Positions 48,844 through 56,937 of a stretch of DNA of 64,000 bases are shown piece after piece (the stretch's first letter is position 1; every line of letters starts with the position of its first letter). The notes under the pieces were generated by a model. The model had not been told where the DNA came from. It searched no databases and saw only the letters and a program-made list of their open reading frames with translations. The position numbers were made by a program, and so were the translations under genes. The DNA comes from Sphingomonas folli. GTDB lineage: Bacteria; Pseudomonadota; Alphaproteobacteria; Sphingomonadales; Sphingomonadaceae. Where the stretch lies: positions 62,001 to 126,000 of the forward strand of contig NZ_JAHXZL010000009.1 of NCBI RefSeq assembly GCF_019429525.1, in the 5' to 3' direction.

Positions 48844-49451
48844 CAGGCAGATACTCCGTCGGCGATGACGATGAGTGACTCAGGGTCGGTGACGCTGTGT
48901 TCCACGTGGAACGTACCCTGCCAGCGTGACCGGGCGAGTTCAATCTCGGTGGCGGCACCGCGCCCGCGCGGTAGGATGAGACGTGTATCGGCGCCGCGAA
49001 GCTGACGCGTCATGGTGAGCAGCTCCTCGAGCGCTGCCACCGCCCGCGCTGATATCACGTCGTAGCGATGGGGCGGCAGCGTCTCCGCGCGGCCTCGGAG
49101 GATCGTCGCATTGTCTAAGGCGAGTTCCTCCACCGCGGTCTCGAGGAAATCGACCCTCCGACCGCGCGGTTCGACCATTGTCACCGCCCGATCACTCAGT
49201 GCGGCGATGACCATGCCGGGGAAGCCCGCGCCGGTGCCGATGTCGAGCCAATCGCCTGGGCGGTTCGCCAACGTAAGAAGCTGGGCGGAATCGAGCAGGT
49301 GTCGCGACCACATCCGCGCGGCGGTGGCGGGGGCGATGAGATTCTGCCGCTCGTTCTCGGCGATCACCAACGCCCCGAACCGGTCGAGCCGCCGTGCCGC
49401 CGCCTTACCGAAGCGGCCGACGACCCAGTCGCGCGCCTCCTCCTCGGTCAC
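48843..49451 (-). CDS. rsmG: 16S rRNA (guanine527-N7)-methyltransferase RsmG
   Basis: A 202-residue SAM methyltransferase acting on G527 of 16S rRNA; its loss gives low-level streptomycin resistance in other bacteria. SAM motif LDIGTGAGFPGMVIAAL is around residues 64-80. GTG 49451 overlaps the mnmG stop as GTGA and is preferred; a longer start at 49475 would overlap mnmG by 28 bp. The FHVEHSVTD near the C-terminus is encoded by a parS-like sequence. Confidence 0.93.
   Translation of the reverse strand: MTEEEARDWVVGRFGKAAARRLDRFGALVIAENERQNLIAPATAARMWSRHLLDSAQLLTLANRPGDWLDIGTGAGFPGMVIAALSDRAVTMVEPRGRRVDFLETAVEELALDNATILRGRAETLPPHRYDVISARAVAALEELLTMTRQLRGADTRLILPRGRGAATEIELARSRWQGTFHVEHSVTDPESLIVIADGVSA
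48898..48913. promoter_or_regulatory. parS-like ParB-binding site inside rsmG
   Basis: TGTTCCACGTGGAACG, matching the parS palindrome TGTTYCACGTGRAACA at 15 of 16 positions. It lies in the C-terminal codons of rsmG. Confidence 0.8.
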
Positions 49452-51166
49452 GCCGACTTCCGCGCGTGCAGCCACAAGGCCGAGAGCGCCGCCGGTGTGA
49501 CACCCCGGACGCGCGACGCTTCGTCCAGTGTCGTCGGACGCGCAATGGTCAGCCGCTCGATCATCTCGGTCGAGAGACCGGGGACGTGAGCCAGCATCTC
49601 GGGCGACGGGACAACGACGTCCCGGTCGGCCCGCATGCGCGCGACCTCATCCGCCTGACGTGCCAGATAGGGAGCGTAGCGCGCATCCTCCTCAATCTCG
49701 CGCCGCACGTCGGAGTCGACTCCCTCGTGCTCGCCGACCCTCGCCCGTGCCCGCATCTCCTCCCGGCGTCGGAACGAGGCCTGTCGCGGCTCTCCGATAA
49801 AACCCGCCATGATGCCGAGACCAGTGAGGCGCGTCTCCGCATTGTCGGCGCGCAGCGCCAGCCTATACTCGGCGCGTGCGGTCAGCATACGATACGGCTC
49901 GCTCACACCCTGCAGAACCAGATCGTCGACCATGACTCCCATATAGCCGGTCGCGCGGTCGCAGACGAAGGGGACGAGCGAACGTGCGTGCGCCGCCGCG
50001 TTTAGGCCCGCGATCAGGCCCTGCGCCGCTGCTTCCTCATAGCCGGTACTGCCGTTGATCTGCCCCGCGCAGAAGAGACCGGGCAAGGCGTGGAGCGCGA
50101 GCCGGTGGTCCAGTGCGCGGGGATCGAGGTAGTCGTACTCGACCGCATAGCCGTAGGTCGAAATGCGCGCTCGCTCTAGCCCGTCGACGCTCGCGATCAG
50201 GCGATCCTGGGTCGCGCGGGAGAGGGAGGTGGAGATGCCGTTGGGATAGACGGTGTGATCGTCCAGTCCCTCGGGTTCGAGGAAGATCTGATGGCCGTCG
50301 CGATCACCGAAGCGATGCACCTTGTCCTCGATCGACGGGCAGTAACGCGGCCCGCCGCCCTCGATCACCCCCGCGAACAGAGGGGAGTCGGCGAGACCGG
50401 CCCGGATGATGTCATGCCCGCGATCGTTCGTCCGCGTGATCGCGCAGGCGACCTGGGGCAGGGCGACCGACGAGGGGAGGAACGACATCTGCCAAGGCTC
50501 ATCGTCCGACGGTTGGCGCTCCAGTCGCGCCCAGTCGATCGTTCGTCCGTCCAAACGAGGGGGCGTTCCGGTCTTCAGCCGCGCGATCGGCAATTCGAGC
50601 GAGCGAAGCTGCTCGCTCAACCGGCGGCTGGGACTCTCGTCGATGCGGCCGCCATCGAGCCGCTCGTTTCCGCGGAATAGCCGGCCGCCGAGGAAGGTGC
50701 CCGTGGCGAGAACGACCGACGGCGCGTCGAACGAGACCCCCGCACGGGTGCGAACGCCCGAGATCCGCCCCCCTCGGGTCAGCAGTTCTACCGCCTCGTC
50801 CTCGCCCGTTTCCAGAGCGGCGTAGCCAACGAGCTGTGACTGGATCGACGCGCGATACCGCCGCCGATCCGCCTGCACGCGCGGCCCTTGGACGGCGAGG
50901 CCCTTCGACCGGTTTAGCATGCGGCGATGGATCGCAGCCTCGTCGGCGGCAATCCCCATCAGGCCGTCCAGCGCATCGACCTCGCGGACGAGGTGCCCCT
51001 TGCCGACGCCCCCGATCGACGGGTTGCACGACATGGCGCCGATCTGCTCGAGCCGCTGCGTGAGGAGCATCACGGACGCACCGCGCCGCGCCGCGGCGGC
51101 GGCAGCCTCGGTGCCGGCGTGCCCGCCGCCGACGACTATCACGTCGTAGTGTTTCACGTGGAACAA
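49448..51166 (-). CDS. mnmG: tRNA uridine-5-carboxymethylaminomethyl enzyme MnmG
   Basis: A 572-residue FAD protein that with MnmE modifies wobble uridine in tRNA. The FAD motif VIVVGGGHAGTEAA is near residues 9-22, and GPRYCPSIEDKVHRF plus LFCAGQINGSTGYEEAAAQGL are family signatures. The usual length is about 600-630. The shortfall is in the C-terminal helical domain: between RREEMRARA and IEEDARYAPYLARQ only about 20 residues are present where E. coli MnmG has around 75. The final GVTPAALSALWLH is intact. The start is TTG at 51166. The first codons (FHVKHY) are dictated by a parS site. Confidence 0.94.
   Translation of the reverse strand: MFHVKHYDVIVVGGGHAGTEAAAAAARRGASVMLLTQRLEQIGAMSCNPSIGGVGKGHLVREVDALDGLMGIAADEAAIHRRMLNRSKGLAVQGPRVQADRRRYRASIQSQLVGYAALETGEDEAVELLTRGGRISGVRTRAGVSFDAPSVVLATGTFLGGRLFRGNERLDGGRIDESPSRRLSEQLRSLELPIARLKTGTPPRLDGRTIDWARLERQPSDDEPWQMSFLPSSVALPQVACAITRTNDRGHDIIRAGLADSPLFAGVIEGGGPRYCPSIEDKVHRFGDRDGHQIFLEPEGLDDHTVYPNGISTSLSRATQDRLIASVDGLERARISTYGYAVEYDYLDPRALDHRLALHALPGLFCAGQINGSTGYEEAAAQGLIAGLNAAAHARSLVPFVCDRATGYMGVMVDDLVLQGVSEPYRMLTARAEYRLALRADNAETRLTGLGIMAGFIGEPRQASFRRREEMRARARVGEHEGVDSDVRREIEEDARYAPYLARQADEVARMRADRDVVVPSPEMLAHVPGLSTEMIERLTIARPTTLDEASRVRGVTPAALSALWLHARKSA
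51150..51165. promoter_or_regulatory. parS ParB-binding site at the mnmG start
   Basis: TGTTTCACGTGGAACA, a perfect 16-of-16 match to the parS consensus TGTTYCACGTGRAACA. It spans the mnmG initiation codons two bases beyond the mnmE stop. Confidence 0.9.
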
Positions 51167-51167
51167 C

Positions 51168-52442
51168 TCACTTGCCGAGGCAGAAACGGCCGAACAGCGC
51201 GTCCAACATGGCCTCGGTCGCGTCCTGACCCACTAGCTCTCCCAACCGCCGACGCGCAACGCGCAAATGCTCCGCCGCGACGAGCGGATCGCGCTCGTCC
51301 AGCATGTCGTCGAGAAGACGTGCGACGTCGGCGGCGACGCCACGCTGCCGTTCTCGAAGAGCGATGTCCGAGGTCAGCGTGAGCGCCTCCGAGGCGTCCC
51401 GGGCGAGAACCGCCCACAGGCGCTCGATCGTCGCCGGCTGGTGCACGGAAACCGCGATGTCGATGTTAGCGGGGGTACCGAGATCGGCCTTGGCACCCAC
51501 CCGTACGGCCCGTTCCGGCGCGGCGGCCGGTTCGCCGAGCCACAGGAGAATATCGGCGCGCGCCGCCAGCGCCCGCGCGCGCTCTACCCCCAACCGCTCG
51601 ACCGGATCCTCGGTGTCTTCCGTCAGTCCCGCCGTGTCGCACAATCTGTACGGTATGCCATCCCGCGTGACCTGCGCCTCGATGACGTCGCGGGTCGTCC
51701 CGGCGATCGGCGTGACGATCGCGGCCTCTCGCCCGAGCAGCGCATTGAACAGCGACGACTTGCCCGCGTTGGGCGGCCCCGCGAGCACCACCAGCAGGCC
51801 GTCTCGCAGCCGCTCCACGGACGGTTGCGCGAGCAGCGCGACGATCTCCGCTCGAACGCGCGCCACGATGGGGCGCCAGGTGTCGAGGACCGTCGAGGCG
51901 ACCTCCGCCTCGTCGTCATAGTCGATACCCGCCTCGATCAGCGCCGCCGCCACACTCAGCTCGCCCATCCATCGCGAGAGCGTCGCGCCGAGCACACCCT
52001 CCGTCGCGGACAGAGCGGCGCGACGCTGTGCCTCGGTCTCGGCCTCGAGCAGGTCGGCGAGCCCCTCCGCCTGGGTCAGGTCGAGACGCCCGTTCGTCAG
52101 CGCCCGGCGGGTGAACTCGCCCGGTCGCGCCTGGCGGAGCCGGGGAAGCGCCGCGAGCGCGGCGCTCACCGCCGACACCACCGCACGGCCACCGTGGAGG
52201 TGCAGCTCGACCAGATCCTCGCCCGTCGCGCTATGCGGGCCGGGGAAGACCAGCACCAAGGCGCGGTCGAGCGGCGCACCGTCCGCGCCGCGGAGTGTCC
52301 GCAGTCCGGCACGCCGGGGCAAAGGAAGCCGACCCGCCAAGGCCGCCGCCGCCGCCATCGCGTCCGGCCCACTCACCCGCACCACCGCGATCGCCGCGGG
52401 CGGGCTGCCGCTCGACAGCGCGTAGATCGTATCGGCGGTCAC
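51168..52442 (-). CDS. mnmE: tRNA modification GTPase MnmE
   Basis: A 424-residue GTPase working with MnmG in wobble-uridine modification. The N-terminal tetrahydrofolate-binding domain has YALSSGSPPAAIAVVRVSG. The inserted G domain shows G1 GPPNAGKSSLFN, G2 IAGTTRDV and G3 DTAGL. The C-terminus is FCLGK, the CxGK motif needed for modification. The start is GTG. It begins one base before the stop of the small DUF6489-like gene and ends one base before the mnmG start. Confidence 0.96.
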   Translation of the reverse strand: MTADTIYALSSGSPPAAIAVVRVSGPDAMAAAAALAGRLPLPRRAGLRTLRGADGAPLDRALVLVFPGPHSATGEDLVELHLHGGRAVVSAVSAALAALPRLRQARPGEFTRRALTNGRLDLTQAEGLADLLEAETEAQRRAALSATEGVLGATLSRWMGELSVAAALIEAGIDYDDEAEVASTVLDTWRPIVARVRAEIVALLAQPSVERLRDGLLVVLAGPPNAGKSSLFNALLGREAAIVTPIAGTTRDVIEAQVTRDGIPYRLCDTAGLTEDTEDPVERLGVERARALAARADILLWLGEPAAAPERAVRVGAKADLGTPANIDIAVSVHQPATIERLWAVLARDASEALTLTSDIALRERQRGVAADVARLLDDMLDERDPLVAAEHLRVARRRLGELVGQDATEAMLDALFGRFCLGK

Positions 52443-52676
52443 TCAGCCGGACTTGCCACCGCTGGCCACGAAGAGCTGGCGCCAGAAGTCCAGTCCGGCG
52501 TCCCCGACCGGTGTCCAACTCCGCATCATCGCCGCGACCGTCTCGGGCGCGACGCGGCCGTCGAGCGCCTCGCGCATGCGGGAGAGGTACAGATCGTGCA
52601 GCGGCGTGAGGTCGGGCAGGCCCATCGTGCGGCGCGCCTCCTCGGGCGTGCAGTCCAGCTCGATCGTCACCTTCAT
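52443..52676 (-). CDS. Small conserved protein, DUF6489-like
   Basis: A 77-residue soluble protein with MKVTIELDCTPEEARRTMGL at the start and VGDAGLDFWRQLFVASGGK at the end. It matches a family I know from sphingomonads as DUF6489, located next to mnmE, with no known function. ATG 52676 follows AGGAGCC. It leads the minus-strand chain mnmE-mnmG-rsmG-parA-parB, with its stop directly followed by the mnmE GTG. Confidence 0.75.
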   Translation of the reverse strand: MKVTIELDCTPEEARRTMGLPDLTPLHDLYLSRMREALDGRVAPETVAAMMRSWTPVGDAGLDFWRQLFVASGGKSG

Positions 52677-52796
52677 CGCCGCGGCTCCTTGAGCGCGCCC
52701 GTCGGGCGCGATAGCGTGATGCCGCTTATGCCCGTGATCGCCGATGCTCCGCAACGTCCGCGGGGCGGGGCCGCGGGCTCCAGGAGTATGCCCCGC

Positions 52797-53489
52797 ATGA
52801 CCGCCCTCACTACCATCACCGCGCTCGACGGCGGTGACATGCCCGCCTACCGCGCCGACCCCGCCGGCACGCCGCGCGGCGCGATCGTCGTGATCCAGGA
52901 GATCTTCGGCATCAACGCGGGCATCCGCCGCAAGTGCGACACGCTGGCGGAGGCGGGCTATCTCGCGGTGGCGCCCGACCTGTTCTGGAGGATCGTCCCC
53001 GGGACCGAGCTCGATCCGGACATCGCCCCGGAGATGGAGCGCGCGCTGTCGCTGATGAACGAGTTCGACCAAGACGGTGGCGTGCGCGACATCGAGGCGG
53101 CGATCCGCTACGCGCGGGCCGAGAGCGGCAAGAAGGTCGGCGCGGTGGGCTACTGCCTCGGCGGGCGGCTGGCCTATATGACCGCCGCGCGCACCGACGT
53201 CGACGCGAGCGTCGGCTATTATGCCGTCGGGGTGGACGGGCTGCTCGGCGAGAAGCACGCCATCGCGCGCCCGCTGCTCCTCCACATCGCCGGTGCGGAC
53301 GGCTTCGTCGACGCCGCCACCCAGCGCGCGATGCACGAGGGGCTGGACGATCACCCGCGAGTCACGCTCTACGACTATGCCGGCGAGGACCACGGCTTCG
53401 CGACCGAGTTCGGCAAGCGCCGATCGGACGCCGCCGCCGCGCTGGCGGACGAGCGCACCGCCGCCTTCTTCGCCGAGCATATCGGCTGA
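52797..53489 (+). CDS. Dienelactone hydrolase family protein (second of two)
   Basis: A 230-residue alpha/beta hydrolase with the Cys-Asp-His triad Cys120 (GYCLGGR), Asp168 (GADGF) and His199 (EDHGFATE). The oxyanion-side Glu is in VIQEIFGINAGIRR near residue 37. This is closer to classical dienelactone hydrolases/carboxymethylenebutenolidases than the protein at 14579. ATG 52797 is preferred, as AGGAG lies ten bases before it; another ATG at 52788 is too close to that site. No catechol pathway genes accompany it. Confidence 0.9.
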   Translation: MTALTTITALDGGDMPAYRADPAGTPRGAIVVIQEIFGINAGIRRKCDTLAEAGYLAVAPDLFWRIVPGTELDPDIAPEMERALSLMNEFDQDGGVRDIEAAIRYARAESGKKVGAVGYCLGGRLAYMTAARTDVDASVGYYAVGVDGLLGEKHAIARPLLLHIAGADGFVDAATQRAMHEGLDDHPRVTLYDYAGEDHGFATEFGKRRSDAAAALADERTAAFFAEHIG

Positions 53490-53496
53490 GACGGGG

Positions 53497-54021
53497 TCAG
53501 CGCGGCGGCTCGCCCCAGGCGTCGATCGCCGCATAGCCGTGGAAGCCGAGCGCGCGCAGCCTGCGACGGTAACGGCGCTCGTCTACCCCGCCGAGGGCGA
53601 TCGCCGTCACGGGCAACCCCCGCGCGATCGCCGCCGCGCGAGACGGACCGACCCCGCGCGCGCCGGGGTGAGACCGGGTGGCGAAGACCGGCGAGACGAA
53701 GACGAGCCCCGCGCCGGCGCGAACCGCCGCGATCGCCTCACGCCGGGAGTGAGCGGGCCAGGTGACGAGCCCGCGCCCGCGCCGCGCGTGGGTGCCGGCC
53801 TCGCCGCGCATCGGCGTCGCCCCAGCACGGACCAGCACCAGCCCCCGGCGCCGCGCCGCCGCCGCCACGCCCGCGAACAGCCGGGCGCGCTCGGCCGGCG
53901 GCGTGGCATGATGGCGGAACACCACGCCGCCGCCGCGGGGCAGCCGCTCGAGCGCGCGCCACAGCGCCGCGCCCTGGCGCTCATCGGTCATCAGCCAGCG
54001 GTCGGGGTGGCGGGGGCGCAT
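53497..54021 (-). CDS. ThiE/TenI-like protein with degenerate active site
   Basis: A 174-residue protein resembling thiamine-phosphate synthase/TenI in its second half: LVFVSPVFATRSHPGARGVG, then VTAIALGGVDERRY. The first half is diverged: in place of the usual NDR and HLGQ metal and diphosphate segments it has RAGATPMRGEAGTHARRGRG. The typical enzyme is about 200 residues and more complete. It may have lost synthase activity or act on another substrate. It is convergent with the dienelactone hydrolase gene (7-bp gap) and divergent from yggS with 22 bp between starts. Confidence 0.7.
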   Translation of the reverse strand: MRPRHPDRWLMTDERQGAALWRALERLPRGGGVVFRHHATPPAERARLFAGVAAAARRRGLVLVRAGATPMRGEAGTHARRGRGLVTWPAHSRREAIAAVRAGAGLVFVSPVFATRSHPGARGVGPSRAAAIARGLPVTAIALGGVDERRYRRRLRALGFHGYAAIDAWGEPPR

Positions 54022-54043
54022 CCCTGCACCTATAGCCCGGGCC

Positions 54044-54724
54044 ATGATCCAGGACGACCTCTCCCACGCCGCCGACGAGCGGCTCGCGGCGGTGCGCGAG
54101 CGCATCGCGCGCGCCGCGCGCGTCGCGGCGCGCGACCCGGCCGACGTGACGCTGATCGCGGTCACGAAGACGCACGACGCCGCGGCGATCCGCCCGCTGC
54201 TCGCCGCCGGCGTCCGCGACTTCGGCGAGAACCGCGTGCAGGAGGCGCAGGCGAAATGGCCGACGCTGCGCGCGGACTATCCCGACGCGCGGCTGCACCT
54301 GATCGGGCAGCTCCAGTCGAACAAGGCGGCCGACGCGGTCGCGCTCGCCGACTCGATCCACTCGGTCGATCGCCCGTCGCTGATCGAGGCGCTGGCCCGC
54401 GCCATCGCGGCGAGCGGGCGCGCGCCCGGCTGCTTCCTCCAAGTCAACATCGGGGCCGAGCCGCAGAAGGGCGGCTGCCCGATCGCGGACCTGCCCGCGC
54501 TGCTGCGTCAGGCGCGGGACGCCGGCCTGCCCGTCGCCGGGCTGATGTGCATCCCCCCCGCCGAGCTCGAGCCGGCGCCCTATCTCGCGCTCTGCGCCAA
54601 GCTGGCGCGCGAGCACGGCCTGGGCGGACTGAGCATGGGCATGTCGGACGATCTCGAGACCGCGGTGACCCTGGGCGCGACTCACGTCCGCGTCGGCTCG
54701 GCGCTGTTCGGGGCGCGGCCATGA
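54044..54724 (+). CDS. YggS-family PLP homeostasis protein
   Basis: A 226-residue single-domain PLP-binding protein of the YggS/PROSC family (PLPHP), which buffers PLP and influences amino-acid metabolism. The PLP lysine is in LIAVTKTHDAAAI near residue 41. FGENRVQEAQAKW, HLIGQLQSNKA and GLSMGMSDDLETAV are family hallmarks. Complete, cytoplasmic, no second domain. It overlaps the HAD gene as ATGA. Confidence 0.94.
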   Translation: MIQDDLSHAADERLAAVRERIARAARVAARDPADVTLIAVTKTHDAAAIRPLLAAGVRDFGENRVQEAQAKWPTLRADYPDARLHLIGQLQSNKAADAVALADSIHSVDRPSLIEALARAIAASGRAPGCFLQVNIGAEPQKGGCPIADLPALLRQARDAGLPVAGLMCIPPAELEPAPYLALCAKLAREHGLGGLSMGMSDDLETAVTLGATHVRVGSALFGARP

Positions 54725-55440
54725 GCGCGGTGCCGCCGATCGAGGCACTGCTGTTCGACTTCGACGGCGTGCTCATCGAGAGCGAGGCGAGCGGCAACCG
54801 GCATCTCGCCGAGTATCTGACCGCGGCGGGGCATCCCACCTCGCCCGAGCAGGCGATGGCGATGTTCATGGGCCTCTCGGGCACCGACTTCACCGGTGCG
54901 GTCGAGCGCTGGATCGGTCGCGCGCTGCCCGACGACTTCCGCGCCGCGCGCCAGGCCGAGGACGAGCGCTGCCTCGTCGAGGGCATCGAGGAGGTGGCGG
55001 GGGCGGCGGCCTTCGTCCGATCGCTGCCGCCCGGGCTGCCGCGCGCGGTCGTGTCGTCGAGCCGGGTGCGCTGGATCCGCGCGCACCTCCGTCATCTCGG
55101 GCTGCTCGAGGCGTTCGGCGAGCATCTCTACTCGGGTGCGGAGCATGTCGCGCGCGGCAAGCCGGCGCCCGATCTATACTGGCACGGCGCGGCGCGGCTC
55201 GGCGTCCCGATCGAGCGCTGCGCGGTGATCGAGGACTCGCCCGTCGGCGCCACGGGCGCGGTGGCGAGCGGGGCCTTCGTCATCGGTCTGGTCGCGGCGT
55301 CGCACTGCGGCCCAGACCATGCCGAGCGGCTTCGCGCGATCGGAGTCGACGCGATCGCGCGCGACTATGACGAGGTGAGCGCGCTGCTGACTCGGCTGCG
55401 CTCAGGCGGCGAGCGGGAAACGCAGCAGCCGGTCGGGTAG
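54721..55440 (+). CDS. HAD-superfamily phosphatase
   Basis: A 239-residue HAD hydrolase of the beta-phosphoglucomutase-like group. Motif I is LLFDFDGVLIESEA (residues 10-23; nucleophile Asp13 and acid/base Asp15), motif II AVVSSSR, motif III lysine in RGKPAPDLYWHGAARLG, and motif IV VIEDSPVGATGAVASG. A helical cap lies between I and II (about 25-90). Its substrate is not predictable from sequence. The last 39 bp overlap the 3' end of the convergent pdeM gene. Start overlaps yggS as ATGA. Confidence 0.9.
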   Translation: MSAVPPIEALLFDFDGVLIESEASGNRHLAEYLTAAGHPTSPEQAMAMFMGLSGTDFTGAVERWIGRALPDDFRAARQAEDERCLVEGIEEVAGAAAFVRSLPPGLPRAVVSSSRVRWIRAHLRHLGLLEAFGEHLYSGAEHVARGKPAPDLYWHGAARLGVPIERCAVIEDSPVGATGAVASGAFVIGLVAASHCGPDHAERLRAIGVDAIARDYDEVSALLTRLRSGGERETQQPVG

Positions 55441-56091
55441 CGCCACCAGCGCCTCGGCGGGGCCGCCTGCGGCGCGACCGATCTCGGGGTGGGTCGCGTC
55501 GAGCCCGCCCGTGAGCGCGCCGAAGGCGGGGAGGATCAGCTTGCGCGCGCTCGCGACGAAACAGCGCCGCGCCACCAGCTTGCCGCGGACGCGCACGCGC
55601 AACTTGGGATGGAAATGGCCCGACAGCTCGGGGCGGGTCTCGCCGCGCACGGCCTCATGGCGCAGCACGACGCCCTCGACGACCGCCTCGTCGGTCACGG
55701 CGCCGCCGCAGCGGTCGACATAGGCGCGGTCGTGGTTGCCGGTGATCCAGGTCCAGCGCGTCGAGCCGGTGAGCCGCGTCAGCAGCGCGCGCGCGTCGGC
55801 GGGGAGACGGTCGCATCCCTCGACGTCGTGGAAGCTGTCCCCGAGGCACCACAGCTCGTCGGGCGCGAGCGTATCGACCAGCGCGGCGAGGTCGGTGAGC
55901 GTCGCGATCGAGTCATAGGGCGGCAGCATCTGCCCGCCGCGCGCGTACCAGCTCGCCTTCTCCAGGTGCAGGTCCGCCACCAGCAGCGCGCGCCGCGCCG
56001 GCCAGTAGAGCGCGCCCTGCGGCAGCGCGCACCAGTCGTGCCCGGCGAAGGAGAGCGCGGCGAACGGAACGGGAACCATCCCGCCACCCAT
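55402..56091 (-). CDS. pdeM: Ligase-associated DNA-damage-response endonuclease PdeM
   Basis: A 229-residue metallophosphoesterase. Motifs for two metals are seen in LLVADLHLEKASWYARGG, LWCLGDSFHD, TWITGNHDR and HFHPK. It matches PdeM, usually clustered with a DNA ligase and Lhr-like helicase; neither is here. The start could be 56091 or 56079; conservation begins at about ALSFAGHDW. An SOS-type box lies about 66 bp upstream of its start, shared with divergent mmcB. The 3' end overlaps the HAD gene. Confidence 0.85.
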   Translation of the reverse strand: MGGGMVPVPFAALSFAGHDWCALPQGALYWPARRALLVADLHLEKASWYARGGQMLPPYDSIATLTDLAALVDTLAPDELWCLGDSFHDVEGCDRLPADARALLTRLTGSTRWTWITGNHDRAYVDRCGGAVTDEAVVEGVVLRHEAVRGETRPELSGHFHPKLRVRVRGKLVARRCFVASARKLILPAFGALTGGLDATHPEIGRAAGGPAEALVALPDRLLRFPLAA

Positions 56092-56156
56092 GCCCGAGAG
56101 GACGCGGGCGATCAACCACTTGCTCGCGATCGCGGGCGCACCCGGGCTTTGCCAGC

Positions 56157-56171
56157 GTTCGCTGGATGTTC
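56157..56171 (+). promoter_or_regulatory. LexA (SOS) box between pdeM and mmcB
   Basis: GTTC-GCTGGAT-GTTC, an exact match to the alphaproteobacterial LexA operator GTTC-N7-GTTC. It ends 12 bp before the preferred mmcB start and covers an earlier ATG at 56166, which argues against that earlier start. Confidence 0.85.
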
Positions 56172-56183
56172 TATCATGGCGGG

Positions 56184-56672
56184 ATGCTGACGACCCCCGA
56201 ATCCTGCGTCGACTCACCCGGCCCGCTGTGTGCCGCCGATGTCGCGCGCGGCGTGACCCGCATGCTGCTGCGCCACGAGCTCACCGCCATCCCAGAGGTG
56301 CCGCTCGACGGCGGCCGCCGCGCCGATCTGATGGCGCTCGACCAGCGCGGACAGCTGGTGATCGTCGAGATCAAGGTGTCGCGCGCCGACCTGCTCGGGG
56401 ACGGCAAGTGGCAGGATTATCTCGCGCACTGCGACCGCTTCTACTGGGCGGTGCCCGCCGGCTTCGACGCCGCGCCGATCGACGGCCCGGCCTTCCTGCC
56501 CGAGCGCACCGGGCTGATCGTCGCGGACCGCTACGACGCCGCGATCGTGCGCGAGGCGCGCACCGAGCCGCTGCCCGCGCACGTCCGCAAGCGCTGCACG
56601 CTCGCCTTCGCGCGCCGGGCGGCGCGGCGGCTGATCGCGGCGCACGACCCCGAGGCGGTGCAGGGGTTCTGA
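56184..56672 (+). CDS. mmcB: MmcB-family DNA repair protein
   Basis: A 162-residue protein of the MmcB family, known from Caulobacter as an SOS gene whose loss sensitises cells to mitomycin C. It resembles a restriction-endonuclease-like fold, with conserved ADLMALDQRGQLVIVEIKVSRADLLGDGKWQDYL, of which VIVEIKVSRADL carries the likely catalytic E-x-K. The preferred start is ATG 56184, because the SOS box covers the upstream alternative at 56166. Single-gene transcript with a repeat-like gap (56673-56937) after it. Confidence 0.88.
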   Translation: MLTTPESCVDSPGPLCAADVARGVTRMLLRHELTAIPEVPLDGGRRADLMALDQRGQLVIVEIKVSRADLLGDGKWQDYLAHCDRFYWAVPAGFDAAPIDGPAFLPERTGLIVADRYDAAIVREARTEPLPAHVRKRCTLAFARRAARRLIAAHDPEAVQGF

Positions 56673-56754
56673 GCGGGGCGATACCGGGTGCGGTAACCCT
56701 CGAACGCAGGCGAGAGAGCGAGGGTGATCGCCGGTCGCGATCGCTAGAGGGAAG

Positions 56755-56835
56755 TGGGTCCGAGCTGAGCCGGACCGTCCTCCGGCGGACGCCGGAGTCC
56801 AGTGCCGCAGCGATGACGCTCTCCGCTCTGAGCTC
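56755..56835. repeat. Degenerate inverted repeat downstream of mmcB
   Basis: A weak palindrome with core CTCCGGCGGACGCCGGAG (56782 region), related to the CTCCGGCG/GCCGGAG hairpins at 434 and 46994. The gap 56673-56937 otherwise has no gene I can support. Confidence 0.4.
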
Positions 56836-56937
56836 CCGCGGCCAGAGGGGCCCGTCCGCCACTTATTTGAGCGAAAACACTCCCGGCCCTTAAGCCCCGC
56901 GGCAACGACAGGGCGCAGGGGCGGTGCCCCGCGCGTC

